Shown here piece by piece: positions 1-11,111 of a stretch of 64,000 bases of DNA (position 1 is the stretch's first letter; each line of letters starts with the position of its first letter). The position numbers and the translations under genes were made by a program. The stretch comes from Odobenus rosmarus divergens (Eukaryota > Chordata > Mammalia > Carnivora > Odobenidae): assembly GCF_000321225.1 (NCBI RefSeq), contig NW_004451512.1, positions 200,894 to 264,893 on the forward strand, given 5' to 3'. The notes beneath the pieces are model-generated. The model searched no databases. It was not told where the DNA came from and was given only the letters and a program-made list of their open reading frames with translations.

Positions 1-1885
1 GATCCCTATTCAGCTGAATTCCTGAGACCAGACGAAATCCAGGTCTCCTACTCCTCCGCCATCTTGCTCCGCCTCCACCTTAACTGCCTTATTATTCATC
101 TTATTATTGCCTTTTCTTAATTGTACACCTTTAAAATCTTTTTCTTTTAAAAACAGTTTTTGGCTGCAAACTCATTACCTCTTTGCTTGATTACAGTTTT
201 GTAACATCATAATCTCAAGAGAGAACAGTAATATTTCCTTCCTTCCTGAAGCTTCTACATGATTAATCAGAAACATTATTTTTTTATTATTGATACTTTA
301 CAAACTTTCCTTTTAGCTTCCCAACTTGTTATTGGTAATGTCATGTGTATTTTAGGATTGGATTCAAATTTGAGAAAACTTCTCTCGTTTCCATCATATG
401 TGAACCGTTATAAAGATCTCTGCTTTGTTGTTCTGCTTGGAGTACCTGCCCTATAAATATAGGAATTCTCATAAATCCTGTTTCTCACAATTGCTATTAA
501 AAATAACAGCAACAAAGGGGGATTAATTTTTTTTATAATTGTAGACACTGCAGTATCAGACATCTTCCTGATGAGAGAGGACTTCAGTCTGCTATGGTGG
601 TGTAAAAATGAAGCATTCACTTAATTTTCCATATCTGATGTTGGGAAGAAATTTCCATATATTATTTCTGACTCCATACATTTCAAACTTCATTGCTCCT
701 CCACTTCTCATATGCACCTGGTGGTGGGCTACAGGGCATGCTCGTATTTCCATAAGACCTCAGGCCCTGTATCCAAACACAAAGATGGTGGATAAGTTAG
801 CACAGTGGGTGATAGGAGTGTTCTGGAAAGCCACTCCTTCTCTGGGATGGCTGGCAGGAACAGAACTGTACGTGGAAGTGACTGTGACCTACACCAATTT
901 GCACTCATAAACCCAAACTAAACTTATCCTTTACTGACCTTCCCCTTAACTGGATTCCAAAAATCCCTCCAACATGGCCCCACCTGAAGAGTTATGTGAT
1001 AGAGTGGGAATCTGAGTAAAAGAAGCAGCATTATTAATCAGTTGCAACTAAAATGTATTGCTTTTGCAAATTTTGCAATATATGACCATGTAAACACATT
1101 GGCAAGCCCCTCCAGGGCCTTGAAAGGGGCCAATGCAAATGAGAGTCGCTGAAGGTTAAGCTGCATTGGCTTTGTGGTGAAGGAGAGGTCTCTGCCGCAA
1201 GGAAGAGAGAGAGTCATAGCTCTGAACACAGTAGACGGGGTGTGGCACACGTCTACCAGGATGGAGGTGACGGTGTTGTCTGGGCAAACTGACAAGCAAG
1301 GAGTCCACCATGCCTGGTCAAGGGAGGGCCAATGGTTTCATCAGCATGGTCCAGCAGGGGTAAGTACGGTAGCTCACCCTGGAGTAGGTGTCCTGTTGCA
1401 CTGGGCTCCTCGGGAGAGACCATCAGTTGCTGCTAACGGGGTGCGATCATGTCATCTGTCCACTGCAGCTCATCCATGACCCACACTATCCATCAAAAAG
1501 CAACCCAGTAATCCCTTAAAATGACATCATTAAAAACCAGACACTCTGTTACAATTTAAACATAACATTTGAATCTAAATTTGGATGACTACATCATAAC
1601 AAATACGTGTGCTCTGTGGGCATCATCTAATATAGGAGGCAGTCTGGTGACCAAAGGAAGAAAGTCTCATTAAAGGTAAAATTCTCAGGGAGGGTTCAGA
1701 TCCCACACAAAGGGCTGTTGGCCTGGGGTCCCTTTACAATTTACCCCAATTATTTGTTTCACTATGAACTGGAAGAGAACTGAAAAAATGGTTTAAAATA
1801 TTCTGAAATTCTGATTTTTCACCAAGTCAGTCTGGTTTTTAACTCTGGGTTAAACTCAGGTTCTTTAAGACAATGTGGCCCACCT
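1..1885. other. Unassigned non-coding DNA
   Basis: No gene or clear repeat seen. The first 60 bases contain a pyrimidine-rich 'cctccgccatcttgctccgcc' type of segment of the kind found in some L1 5'UTRs or LTRs, but this is too short to assign. The longest frames (100 aa at 608-910, 101 aa at 1174-1479) have no recognisable domain and no splice or promoter context. Confidence 0.5.
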
Positions 1886-1889
1886 TTGT

Positions 1890-2210
1890 CTCCTGTTTTC
1901 CAGACTTTCTTAACCTTCATTCTTGCTTGTCTGGACTACTGCAACCACCTCTGGTCTACTCTGTACACTGTGGCCACGTATGTGCTCTAGAGATAGTCTT
2001 CCCTGCTCTCCCCCAGAAGCAATCTGTCCTCGAGTAGAACACTCAGCCCTTTGGTTGGTTCTGGTCTTCAGGCATTAAAGAAAGTCACCCTTCACTGTGG
2101 TTGTCTGTACATGGCTATCACCCTTGCTATGAGGATAAGGACCAAGTCCTACCTTTGCATTCCCAGCCCCTGCAAGGTCGAGGCACAAAACTGGACCCTG
2201 GTAAATATCA
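1890..2210 (+). repeat. L2 LINE fragment, old
   Basis: The phrase 'gtctggactactgcaacc' followed by 'aaggaccaagtcctacctttgcat' follows the order seen in the 3' part of mammalian L2 ORF2 (dead reverse transcriptase C-terminal region). It is heavily diverged and no reading frame is kept. Ends are approximate. Confidence 0.45.
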
Positions 2211-2214
2211 ACGA

Positions 2215-3150
2215 TGGCACCGCTATTGATGCTTTTCTTAAGAGTCATAGTAATTGTATTCTCCTTGCTGGTGATTAGTTTAGGGAGGTATCCAATAGAA
2301 GTGTCTCTGATCATGGAAATGTGACTAGTATGACCGAAGAACTTTTGATTTTCTTGAATTCTAATGAATTAAACTGTAAACTGCACTGGGCTCATCTATG
2401 GGACAGCGCAGGTGGGGGAACTCAGGCGACCCAGGCTTGGCAGGGGAAATACCAGGCAGCCAGAGTTTTGTCTTCTGCAGGATGCTGTCATGTCTGGGTG
2501 TGGTGTGCAGGACTTAAGTGGCCATCCAACAGGCCTGAGAGGAGCACTGAGGACAAAGCTGACACACTGAGGATGGCGGAGGGGAGGGAGAGAGCGTGAG
2601 CCATGGACGCAGGCAACTCTGGATCTTCCGTATGTGTGGGAAAGGACGTTTTCCTCATTGTTGAAGCTATTTTGGGTAGGGCTTTCAGTACTTGCAGCTA
2701 AAAGCAACAGAAGTGACAACGCTATTATGTTAATCGGGGGGGGGCAGGATACACCATGTCCAGTGGGATTTGCAGATGTCACGTAGAGACTGTAGATAAT
2801 GATGTAAGAGAAATATGCCAAAAGAGAAGCCATTATGGAATCCCTATGTATCTAAAGTATGAGTTTTCCTCAGGCAAAAAACAGGCTTTGGGAGTTGTTG
2901 TTGAGGGAAAAATGGAAAGAATTCTGCAGAGGATATCTGTGGCTTTGGTCTAGTGAGAGCTTCTATTGCTCTTCCTTTCTTTATAGAATCCTATGTTCTA
3001 GGGGAAATCATTCCTTGTGACTCCGGTGAGACTGACCCCCAAATCCTTAGTCACAGAGGTGGGTCTGAAAGGGGAGTCTGGCCAATAGGATACACCACAC
3101 CTCAAGTCACAGTGACTGATTAGGGAGGGCATGTGAATTTTCACTAAGAT
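2215..3150. other. Unassigned non-coding DNA
   Basis: No gene or recognisable repeat. It holds a short G run at about 2737-2745. An antisense frame of 145 aa (2396-2833) has no domain and is treated as chance. Confidence 0.45.
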
Positions 3151-3154
3151 TTGA

Positions 3155-3465
3155 TATGTGGACAGTACAGACACTAGGAGAGAGAAAGGGTGTTCCCCCC
3201 CCATCCCCCGGGCTCATGGGCTATAAGGTTTCTGGCCAGAGGAGAGAGCCCTTTGAGAGTAAAGCCAGTCCCAGAACCCAGAGGGACAGGAGAGAGAGAC
3301 AGAATATGCTGACACTATCTGAGCCCCTGGTTGCAGCCATGCCTGAAGCCCAAGTCCACCTTTAGACTTTACATGTGCAGGAGCCAATTTTGTTCCTATT
3401 GTGCTATGTGGCTTTCTTTGACTTAGAGCTGAGAGAGTCCTGACTGATAGAGTAGAGAATCAAAT
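3155..3465 (+). repeat. Old interspersed repeat, probably LTR-type 3' end
   Basis: The series 'tgagcccctggttgcagccatgcctgaagcc' then 'gagagagtcctgactgatag' matches the 3' end of a common mammalian interspersed repeat I know by pattern but cannot name with certainty. A fragment of what looks like the same 3' end occurs again near 49395. The family remains open. Confidence 0.4.
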
Positions 3466-3559
3466 AGGACAAGAGGGAGTCCCTGGATCTGCCTCCATGA
3501 CCAGAGTGGGGTCAGGGAAGAAGGATGTGCAGAAGATAGGAAACTGCCAAGGCCTCATG

Positions 3560-3835
3560 AGGCAGTCTAGTGCAGTGCACAGCTGTCTGGAACCTGGACA
3601 AGCATAGGTTTGGGACAAAATGACCAGAGTTTTAATACCAGCTTATCCATTTGCTCATTTGATAAATCTGAGAAAACCACTTAAACATTAAACATGGGTC
3701 TCAGTTTTCCAATCTATAAAAAGGGGAAAAGATGACTTTCCTCTTAAATCTGTCATGAGAATTAAGTAGAGCAATGTATGTGAAATCATTTGCATAGAAT
3801 TTGGCAGACAGTACTCCCTTGATTGACGTTAGCCA
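3560..3835 (+). repeat. MIR SINE
   Basis: Mammalian-wide interspersed repeat, a tRNA-derived SINE mobilised by L2. The core order is visible: 'gagttttaataccagctt', 'gagaaaaccacttaaa', 'tctcagttttccaatctataaaaagggg' and 'catgagaattaagtagagcaatg'. This copy is close to full length for the family (about 260 bp). Confidence 0.75.
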
Positions 3836-3949
3836 ATAATAATGTCTGAAGTAACTACTTAATGTTTCTTGGATTCTACTTTTATCTCCTTTGCTTGCTC
3901 TTTAATTCTAGCAGTTTCAATGAAAACTAATGCTAGCTGCTATTATTTG

Positions 3950-4085
3950 AACAAGTACCTTGTTCTTGTGCTTCACATAAATTATCTGTAGTCCTGAAAA
4001 TAATGATTCAAGGTAGGCGACACCATTTCACAGGTAGGGGAGATGAGTGACTTGTCTACACTGCAGAGCCAGGACAGCATCTAGA
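3950..4085 (-). repeat. MIR fragment
   Basis: Reverse-orientation MIR: 'cttcacataaattatctgtagtcctga' followed by 'catttcacaggtaggggagatgagtgacttgt' matches the reversed 3' half and core. It lies 115 bp downstream of the previous MIR in opposite orientation. Confidence 0.55.
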
Positions 4086-4505
4086 TGCAACTGGTGGGGG
4101 AGGAGAGACCATGGTGGCATTGTTTACTGTTGGGATTTTTCTTTCTCAGGAGAATTATGAAAGACACACTGTTGTTTTGAATTCCAAACCACAGTTACGT
4201 GTGTAATTAAAGAACCTGTAAGTCCTTCAATAGGAAAAAGTGGAAACTGACCCAGTGAATGCCAGACCGAAGGATGTATCCAATTACTGTTCTTCCTGGG
4301 ATATAGGTAACATAATGATCTTGAACTTTGCATAGTCCGATTCAAAATTGAGCTTTTAGATTAGATGAAAAAGCAATAGTTTTTTGAATGATAGAAGATG
4401 AGATTAGTGCTAAATGGACTTTTGTGCTCATTATTACAAAAATCCCCAAACCAAGCCCAAACATCACCACCCCCAGCACACACTCCCCACCCCAATCTGT
4501 TTTTT

Positions 4506-4692
4506 TTTTTTAAAGATTTTATTTATTTATTTATTCATGAGCGACAGAGGGGGAGGGAGAGAGAGAGAGAGAGAGAGAAAGAAGCAGGCCCCCAAGGAGT
4601 AGGGAGCCTGATGCGGGACTCGATCCCAGGACCCTGGGATCCTGACCTGAGCCGAAGGCAGACGCTTAACCATCTGAGCCACCCAGGCACCC
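4506..4692 (-). mobile_element. Can-SINE (tRNA-Lys-derived carnivore SINE)
   Basis: Read on the minus strand it starts with the tRNA-Lys-like head (GGTGCCTGGGTGGCTCAG), holds the box B region and 'ctgggatcgag' core, then a GA/CT-rich tract and an A-rich tail seen here as poly-T. Near-perfect TSDs lie at 4491-4505 and 4693-4707 (cccaatctgtttttt against cccaaactgtttttt). Such SINEs are non-coding and are moved by L1 machinery. Confidence 0.95.
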
Positions 4693-4806
4693 CCCAAACT
4701 GTTTTTTAAAAAACATACAGGTAGTCCTATTCTGATTAGCTGCACCATCTTCATTAGGACACAAATGAAACTATTTTTGTTCCTATGGAAACACGAAAGT
4801 TGCAAA

Positions 4807-5225
4807 GACATGCCTGAGAATGTTTGCTGCAACCTGTTTCCAAGAGCAAGAACCTATCTGTCCTTATTGCTGACGTCCAGAATTAAGGGAGTTACTTAAG
4901 TAAGTGGAACATTCTGCTACAGCTAAAAAAGAATGGAATAGCTCTATACATACTGACATGAAGAAATGTTAACAATATACCTAAACATTTAAAAGTAAGA
5001 TGCAGAATATTTAGAATATAATCTCATTTATGTAAAAAAAAAAAGGCAAAAAGAAAGAAAGTATCTATATGATGGGAAAGCCTAGAAGTAACAGCAGCCT
5101 ATGATTAGTGGTTATTGGGTTACTGTTTGGAGTGGGATCACAGAGGAATTTGACTATTCCCTTTTTGTGGTTTTTGGTCTCTCTTTTTTTTTTTTTTTTT
5201 ACAACGAGCCAGTTTTATCTCCATA
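4807..5225 (+). repeat. L1 3' fragment (old L1ME/M type)
   Basis: Matches the order of an old L1 3' end: 'gtttgctgcaacctgtttcc', 'aagaatggaatagctctatacatactgacatgaag', 'atctcatttatgtaaaaaaa', ending in a T-rich tract followed by 'acaacgagccagttttatc'. There is no coding capacity left and it is strongly 5'-truncated. Confidence 0.7.
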
Positions 5226-5535
5226 TTCAGAAATATAATAAATAAAGATATATAAAGTTGAGATTCACAGTACATTGGTCAAAACCTAAGGGGACAGGCT
5301 GAGCTATTAGCTGATATTGATGTGAATGTTAGTTTCTATTTTCTATGTTCTCTATCCTGTTTATCTGCATAGCCCAGAACGTGTTTCTCTAATTGCTGAC
5401 TTCTTAACAAGTCTGCTCCTCATTTTAGAGACTGCTATGCTGGCCTTGGGAACACAGCCACTATCCCTTTTGCTGGGCCAGCTCCTCTTCAGCTGCTTCC
5501 TCTGTCTTAACTCGGGAAGGTCCATCCCAGTGGCT

Positions 5536-5605
5536 GTAGCTACTCCGCTCATTGTAGCTACTCCGCTCATTGTAGCTACTCTGCTCATTGTAGCTACTCT
5601 GCTCT
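5536..5605. repeat. Tandem repeat, 18-bp unit, about 3.9 copies
   Basis: The unit gtagctactccgctcatt occurs at 5536-5553, 5554-5571, 5572-5589 and (partial, altered) 5590-5605. Copies 1 and 2 are identical; copies 3 and 4 share a C-to-T change. The period is a multiple of three, so an open frame of 97 aa (5326-5619) runs through it as a VATPLI-type repeat, but I see no sign that this frame is used. Confidence 0.95.
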
Positions 5606-5861
5606 TATCCCACCTTTAACGTTTCCATACCATCTGTGGTCTCCAAGTAGAATTACAGCAAGATTAAATTGTTAGAAATCCTCTACCCAACAAATTTAGA
5701 TAGAGTCCTTCCTCTACCTTCATTCTTAAACATTTCTTCTGCACCTGCCTCTTGCCAAGTGCTGTGACAGGTCCCTGTGCTCAGGGCACACATAGGGTCC
5801 CGGTAGAAACAGACAGGCAGCGACAGTGACCATAAGAGGTGATACCTGTATTACTACACAG

Positions 5862-5956
5862 CCTTTCTCAGCACCCAATATGTGTCTGCACTAGGTGCTG
5901 GGGGGCCGAAGATGAGTAAGATGTGGGCCCCAACCTGTAGAGGCTTACAGAGTAAG
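5862..5956 (-). repeat. L2 LINE fragment, left part of a split copy
   Basis: 'caatatgtgtctgcactaggtgctggggggcc' and 'caacctgtagaggcttacagag' are the reversed 3' end of L2 (patterns 'gtgccaggcactgtgctaggtgctggggat' and 'ggagcttacatt'). It continues at 6276 after an inserted hAT element. Confidence 0.7.
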
Positions 5957-6275
5957 CAGGGCAGTCCAGTAGAAATCCAATGCAAGCCACATACGTAATT
6001 GACATTTTTCTAGTAGCCACATAAAAAATGTAAAGAGAGGTGAAATTAATTTTAATCAGACATTTAATTTAATCCAATGTATCTCAAATATTGTCATTTC
6101 AACATGTAATCAATATAAAAATGATCAATGAGATATTTTATATTATTTTTTTCATACTAAGTGTTTTACATCCTGTATATATCTTATACTTACAACACAT
6201 CTCTATTCAGACTAGACACAGTTCAGGTGCTCAGTAGCCACACGTGGTCAGTGGCTAAAATAAGGGACAGGGCAG
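5957..6275. mobile_element. Non-autonomous hAT (MER-type) DNA transposon
   Basis: About 319 bp. The ends carry imperfect inverted matches ('gtccagtagaaat' at the left; 'gtggtcagtggctaaaataagggac' at the right). The interior 'gtgaaattaattttaatcaga' and 'catttcaacatgtaatcaatataaaaat' are hallmarks of a widespread mammalian hAT-Charlie MER element. It has no transposase. It separates two halves of one L2, so it inserted later. I could not define a clean 8-bp TSD. Confidence 0.8.
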
Positions 6276-6520
6276 ATCTAAGGGGAACATGGACTTGTAA
6301 ATAGATCATTTCACAACGTATTGAGAGATTCCATGGGGTGTGCCTAGAATGTTATAGGTGATGGACCTCACACCCTGGGGTGGGATGTTTGGGGGAGAAG
6401 GTAATGGTGAGGGAAGGCTTCCTGGAAGAAGTGGCACATGCACAGAGGTAGCCAGATGTATCATGGGAAGAGACCAGGTCCAGAAGGTGGGACAGGCAGC
6501 CTGAAGACAGGCTCAGTGGC
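6276..6520 (-). repeat. L2 LINE fragment, right part of a split copy
   Basis: Resumes the reversed L2 of 5862-5956: 'gtgtgcctagaatgttata', 'gagggaaggcttcctggaagaagtggcac' correspond to the L2 run 'gaaggcttcctggaggaggtgacat' seen from the opposite strand. Confidence 0.7.
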
Positions 6521-7214
6521 TTCAAAAACTGCAGAGCAGGTAGGGGTCATCTTTAGTTTGGTGGTCCCAGCTTCAAAAGTAAAACTGAAAACGTAAAGTA
6601 AAAAGACAAAACAACAAAACAAGGGAGGGTTTTAGTGAATAGGAATGAGGTAGGAGGGAAGTACAGAGGAAGGGCCAGCAGAGAGGAAAGGTTTTCTACT
6701 TAAGGATAAAACTGACACCAGACCACAAGGACGAGGAGCACTTTGCTAGGGCTGAGCCCTGGTGAGCGGAAGACGGGCTGGATTTTGGCCACTGTTTGGC
6801 CCCTCATCCAGGCCCTTTGTGCAGTGCGTAGGCTGCACAACCATCCATGGTGGCTCTTTGCTGTCCTGTCTCACTGCATCCTCTCCAGCTAGACTTTTCC
6901 CACATTTACATGAGAATATATGCAGTGGAGCTGGTTGGAGGATGTGACATTGATCTCCTTTTTTTTTTTTTTTTTTTCCCCCGGGGTTTCTCCAGAAGCA
7001 GAACCTCCTAACTATGCCTGAGCCTTGCAGTATGCCACATAAAACCTAGTGAAAAAGACAGTCCATGCCTTCCTGGGACTTATCCGCCCCACACTAGCAT
7101 TAGACCGGTGCCGCCTTTTAAAGGGCCCCTGTGCCTGTAGACGGGAGAATGACCGCTCCCGCATTCTCTGCGCATGTCCAGGTGGTGGGGATCTCAGGGG
7201 GACACCAGTTCACT
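6521..7214. other. Unassigned DNA with a T(19-20) tract
   Basis: No gene seen. A poly-T tract at about 6958-6977 runs straight into 'cccccggggtttctcc'. It resembles an antisense retroposon tail, but no body follows that I can name. Confidence 0.5.
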
Positions 7215-7320
7215 GGAGTGACCTTGGATGAGTCACCCTGCCTCTCTGGGCTTCCTCTCCTCCTCTGTGAAACAGGGGTTGGGACAGATGACATAGCTCA
7301 CAGGTGTTGTGACTAGGACA
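7215..7320 (+). repeat. MIR fragment
   Basis: 'gaccttggatgagtcaccctgcctctctgggcttcctctcctcctctgtgaaacagg' is the MIR core in forward orientation, followed by 'ttgtgactagga'. Only the middle of the element is left. Confidence 0.7.
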
Positions 7321-9435
7321 CTGCGACAACCGGAGCAAACCTGCGTGCAAACCTCCACGCGGCAAACCGTGCCCCAGGCTGTCCCCACCCCAACCCTCAG
7401 TTCTCAGCCACCAGCCACACACAGAAACCCGAACACTTGGTCCTCCCAGCCTCCCCTGAGCAAGCTGCTGGCTGAAACCCGGGAAAATCTGGTTTTAGAA
7501 ACGTCCTCATGCAACCGTTTCCCCCCCCTACTTTACACTGGTGGTGCTTTAGGAAACACAATATTGGCGAAATGGACCAGGCTCAGAATGATTCCTGGGA
7601 ACTGGACAGACCAGTTTGGTGAGAAGCCCAGGACACCTTCTAGAAGAGCCTGGCCTCTCCCTCCCGCTCCCCCTTCCTGGGGATGCGATGAACCAGGAGT
7701 CAGGCTGGGTCACAGGATGAAAGTCTGAACTAGCTGAAGCTGCCTGGGACAGCTCTGGTGTATCCAAGCCTTGGCCCTGCTCACTGGGGCTTCAATAATG
7801 CAACAATAACCAGCTTCTATGGCACACAAAGGCTTTAGGAAAGCGGGAGATAAAAGTGACTTTGTTCTGTTCTTGCCCAATCCAGTAGATAGCCATAGGT
7901 GTTCCCACAGAAACTAACCACGGGGCTGTCGCTGTTCCTGGATTTTCTCCCCTCCCTGCTTATTGAGAAGCCATGGATGGCCAAGAATGAAAACGCCATC
8001 CAGAAAATGAGCTTTAAGGAGAGGGCAGACGAGAGAAGAGCATATTGCAAAGCTGGGTGTGCTTTCTGCTGAGCCCTTCCCTTCCTGAAGACTGTTGGCC
8101 CCTGCAGGATGCTGCATCCACTTCATCAAAAAGTCACTGTGGGCCCAGTGTGAGCCTTAATGCGGCCAGAGCGTGGGTGGCTGTGCAGACAAAGCCATTT
8201 CTCCACCTCGCTCTGCATTCGGGCTGCATCATGTCTGCTGGAGGGGTCAGTCCTGCACCTCACTCTCCCCCGCTGCCCGGAACCTGCCTGCGAACCCCAA
8301 CCCCTCTCGCCCTTTCTCCCCGCTTCCATGCCTATCCCCAACCCCCCACCGGGCCCCTAAAGCTGGAGCTTAAAGAGCAGGCTTCTCTCCCCGCCGCCCC
8401 CTCCCCCCCATCCGCCGCCGTCCCCTCCTCCCCCACCCGCCGCCGTCCTTCCACTTTACTCTTATGCTGAGTCCAAACAGAGCTGGGCGGTAGATGGGAT
8501 TCACCCAGACTGACCCACCGGTGCCTGAACCGTATGCCTATAGCTACCTGTGTACCCCAACAAAACGCTTTCTTTATGGCCTCAATTGTCACCTTAAGGA
8601 GGGTGGGTCCTAGAACCTGTAGGGGACACAGCTGACTTGTCTAAGCTGTATGTTGGGTTTGGGTATGCAAATGTAGGGATAGCAGCTAGAATGACTTTGC
8701 ATAACAGAGCACAAGGAATCTGAGAAGGAGGAAGACGATCCGCGAGACTGGACCAGGGGGATGGGTTGAAAGAGCCCGCCCTGGCAGGCTGTCCAGCGAA
8801 GGAAAGCTTTACAGAACGTACACGTCTGGTTGGTTGGTTGTGTGTTTGAAACTGTTTACTGTGGGTTGGGCAACTTTAACTCCCTCAGGAAACTGTCAGG
8901 AGATTCTCCACGGCTCATGAGTGTAATGTGAGTGAATTGGAGGGGGGCATTTCAAGGGTCGCTGGGATCTGTGTCCGTGTCAACGCGGAGCGAAACAGAC
9001 AGCAGCTGTAACTGCCCCGTGCAGAGGACGAGGAGACAGCGGGCATCTGGGCTCTACATGGAAGTCCGTAGGGGGCCCGACAGTCCTTGTCCTCGTGGGC
9101 CCCATTTGGAACTGATCAGGCACGGGTTTGCACGCGGAGGTGACCTTCACTGACCTTCGGCTAGCAGCAGGCTTTCCCACACTTGCCTGCCAGGCTGGAG
9201 GTCTCTGGCTGTCTCTCCCAGCTTCGAGGCTGAGTGGAAGCCTCCCTCAGGCGACCCTAATCGGTAGTTGTGCTGCTTCCCAACCACAGGCTGCTTTTCC
9301 ATGCTTCCCTCAGCCACACATTACCCATCCTCCATCTGTGCAGGGCTGGGACCAGCGTGCCTCAAGGTTGGGAAACGGAATGTCTTCCAAGACCTTCATG
9401 ATTTTTCAGATTCCATGCTGACGGTATCTTCTTCC
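7321..9435. other. GC-richer repeat-poor stretch
   Basis: No transposon recognised over about 2.1 kb, and CpG is somewhat more frequent than in the surroundings (for example around 8380-8450 and 8960-9130). Several overlapping frames exist on both strands (139 aa at 7309-7728, 141 aa at 8045-8470), which is expected in GC-rich DNA. No domain, promoter or exon structure could be supported. Confidence 0.45.
8395..8450 (+). repeat. CCG-rich tract with a 25-bp direct repeat
   Basis: The 12-mer ccgccgccgtcc occurs at 8411-8422 and again at 8436-8447, a spacing of 25 bp, inside an almost pure C/G-with-C run tract. The minus strand is correspondingly G-rich (GGCGGCGG) and could fold into a quadruplex. 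Confidence 0.8.
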
Positions 9436-9439
9436 TGTT

Positions 9440-9592
9440 CCAAACTGCCACCATTTCCTATTGCCCATGGGATCGAGACTACAGTCATGATCCTGTGATT
9501 CAAACTTGTGTACTTGCTGGCCTTTACCTACACACATGCATGCTTTCAGTCACTTGCCAAATACCAACCTGGCTTCTTTTAAAATGTGAGAT
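9440..9592 (+). repeat. Possible L2 fragment
   Basis: The order 'cctattgcccatgggatcgagactacagtca', 'cttgctggcctttacctac', 'catgcatgctttcagtc' loosely follows the L2 3' coding region. It is weak; treat as a candidate. Confidence 0.35.
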
Positions 9593-9605
9593 GTTCCCAT
9601 CACTT

Positions 9606-9734
9606 TTTTAAAAAAATTTTATTTTATTATGTTAATCATCATACATTACATCATTAGTTTTTGATGTAGTATTCCATGATTCATTGTTTGCGTATAACAC
9701 CCAGTGCTCCATTCAGTACGTGTCCTCTTTAATA
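9606..9734 (-). mobile_element. Carnivore L1 3' end, 5'-truncated insertion
   Basis: T-rich start followed by 'catcattagtttttgatgtag' and 'gcgtataacacccagtgctc', the reversed 3'UTR of carnivore L1. It is flanked by TSDs gttcccatcactt (9593-9605) and gttcccgtcactt (9735-9747), differing by one base, so this is an independent L1 insertion of only about 130 bp. Confidence 0.92.
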
Positions 9735-9747
9735 GTTCCCGTCACTT

Positions 9748-11111
9748 ATAGCTTCACTAAAAAAAAAAAAAAAAATCCCTTTCTACCACTCCCTGAGTAG
9801 TCCATGAGAAAATCAATCTCTGAGCCGCCGTCCATGCTGGCCTGGGCTCCTGGAATTCTCGTCCCCTCTGCTCCACCTGATCAAATCTGTTTCAGTTGAG
9901 CTCTTAGGTTGCAAGGAACAGCATTCAAACAATCACCAGGGAAAGAAGGCTAAGGAGTGGCTGGAAGCCTGAAGCCTGCAAGACATCAAGGTCCAAGGTG
10001 GATCCTGGGACTGGCTGCTCCAAGTTTGTCTTCTCAGGTATGTGGTCTTTTTCTTAGGCTGTTGCCACTTATATTGAGTGTTTGGCTCCTTTACAGACCA
10101 ACTTGTTCTGTCTACTCATGGTTTCTATTTCTTCATGACTCTGACTTACACTTGGCTTTGGCTGGCCCTGGACTCTCTAGCCCCACCTTGGCCTCAAGGT
10201 AACACTTGAAGCAAGTCTTTTCATGCCAGTCTGTGCTGCCAGATCGCCCATTTTGGTTTCCCAATTTCAAATTCCAGCTCATCCTTTTATGTAGGTCCAA
10301 GTCACAGATCTCAGACTGCTCAAGGATGAAACACCCTTGAATCAACTTTCTCTGGTCAGTCAACCTTGGGTGGTGGACAAGGATCCATTTCCATCAGTAG
10401 GGACTAGAGTTGGGTGTTTCCACAGGGGCAATTTTAGGTGTGAGCAGGCACACCTCTGCTACAAGGACCTTAAAGCCCAGCTCAGGTCATATCTCCTCGG
10501 TATCTCGCTCCTCAATTACTTCCTCATTTATTTGGTACTTACAATATTGTATTTTTAGTTACTCTTGTCTGTGCATTTGTCCTTTGTCACCTGAATGATA
10601 AATAGCTTAAGGTCTGAGACTCTTAAAACAGAACCCAAGGCCCAAGAACCTTGCAACCAAGGCTAAATGACTACCCAACCTGAATTCTTAGTGACGTTAT
10701 GATCTCAACTATTCTCTACTGCTATCCCTAGAAATCACTGAAACATTTAGAGAATTTCAACCTTTTAGAACTTACTTCTGTTTATCAGAATGTCTCACAT
10801 CTGGAGGAGACACAAACATTTTACATCTCATTTTTTGAAGTTGAAAATATGGCTGCAGTGTCCTTAAGGGATGGAGGACTTCTCTAAGGGTGGTGATGGA
10901 GAGCACCTGACATATTGGAGAGTGATCAGAGAAACAGAATAAGCTGGACTGGTGATTCATTAGTGGTAGGGAACAAGGAAGAGCGTGGAATCGATTAATA
11001 GAGTCACCTGTGTTTTGGCTTGGGTGATTGGGTGAGAATTGGGAAGGGAATTCTAAATTTAGAAAATGGGAAGAAGTTTGAGTGCGATCCATATTTGATA
11101 GACCTTCAACA
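9748..11111. other. Mostly unassigned DNA
   Basis: An A run lies at about 9760-9775. At 10470-10620 the phrases 'tcctcatttatttggtacttacaatattgta' and 'gataaatagcttaaggtctgag' are L2-like in forward orientation but diverged. The 9890-10440 part looks like an old repeat that I cannot name. There is no exon evidence. Confidence 0.4.

Noticed and set aside
4398..4832. Frames with repeated Arg-Glu and Leu-Ser runs
   Set aside because: These are translations of the SINE GA/CT block, not protein repeats.
5536..5605. CRISPR-like repeat array
   Set aside because: Units are head-to-tail with no spacers, and this is a mammalian genome.
9594..9775. Poly-A and poly-T tracts as a transcription terminator
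   Set aside because: They belong to an L1 tail insertion bounded by TSDs, plus a separate A run in flanking DNA.
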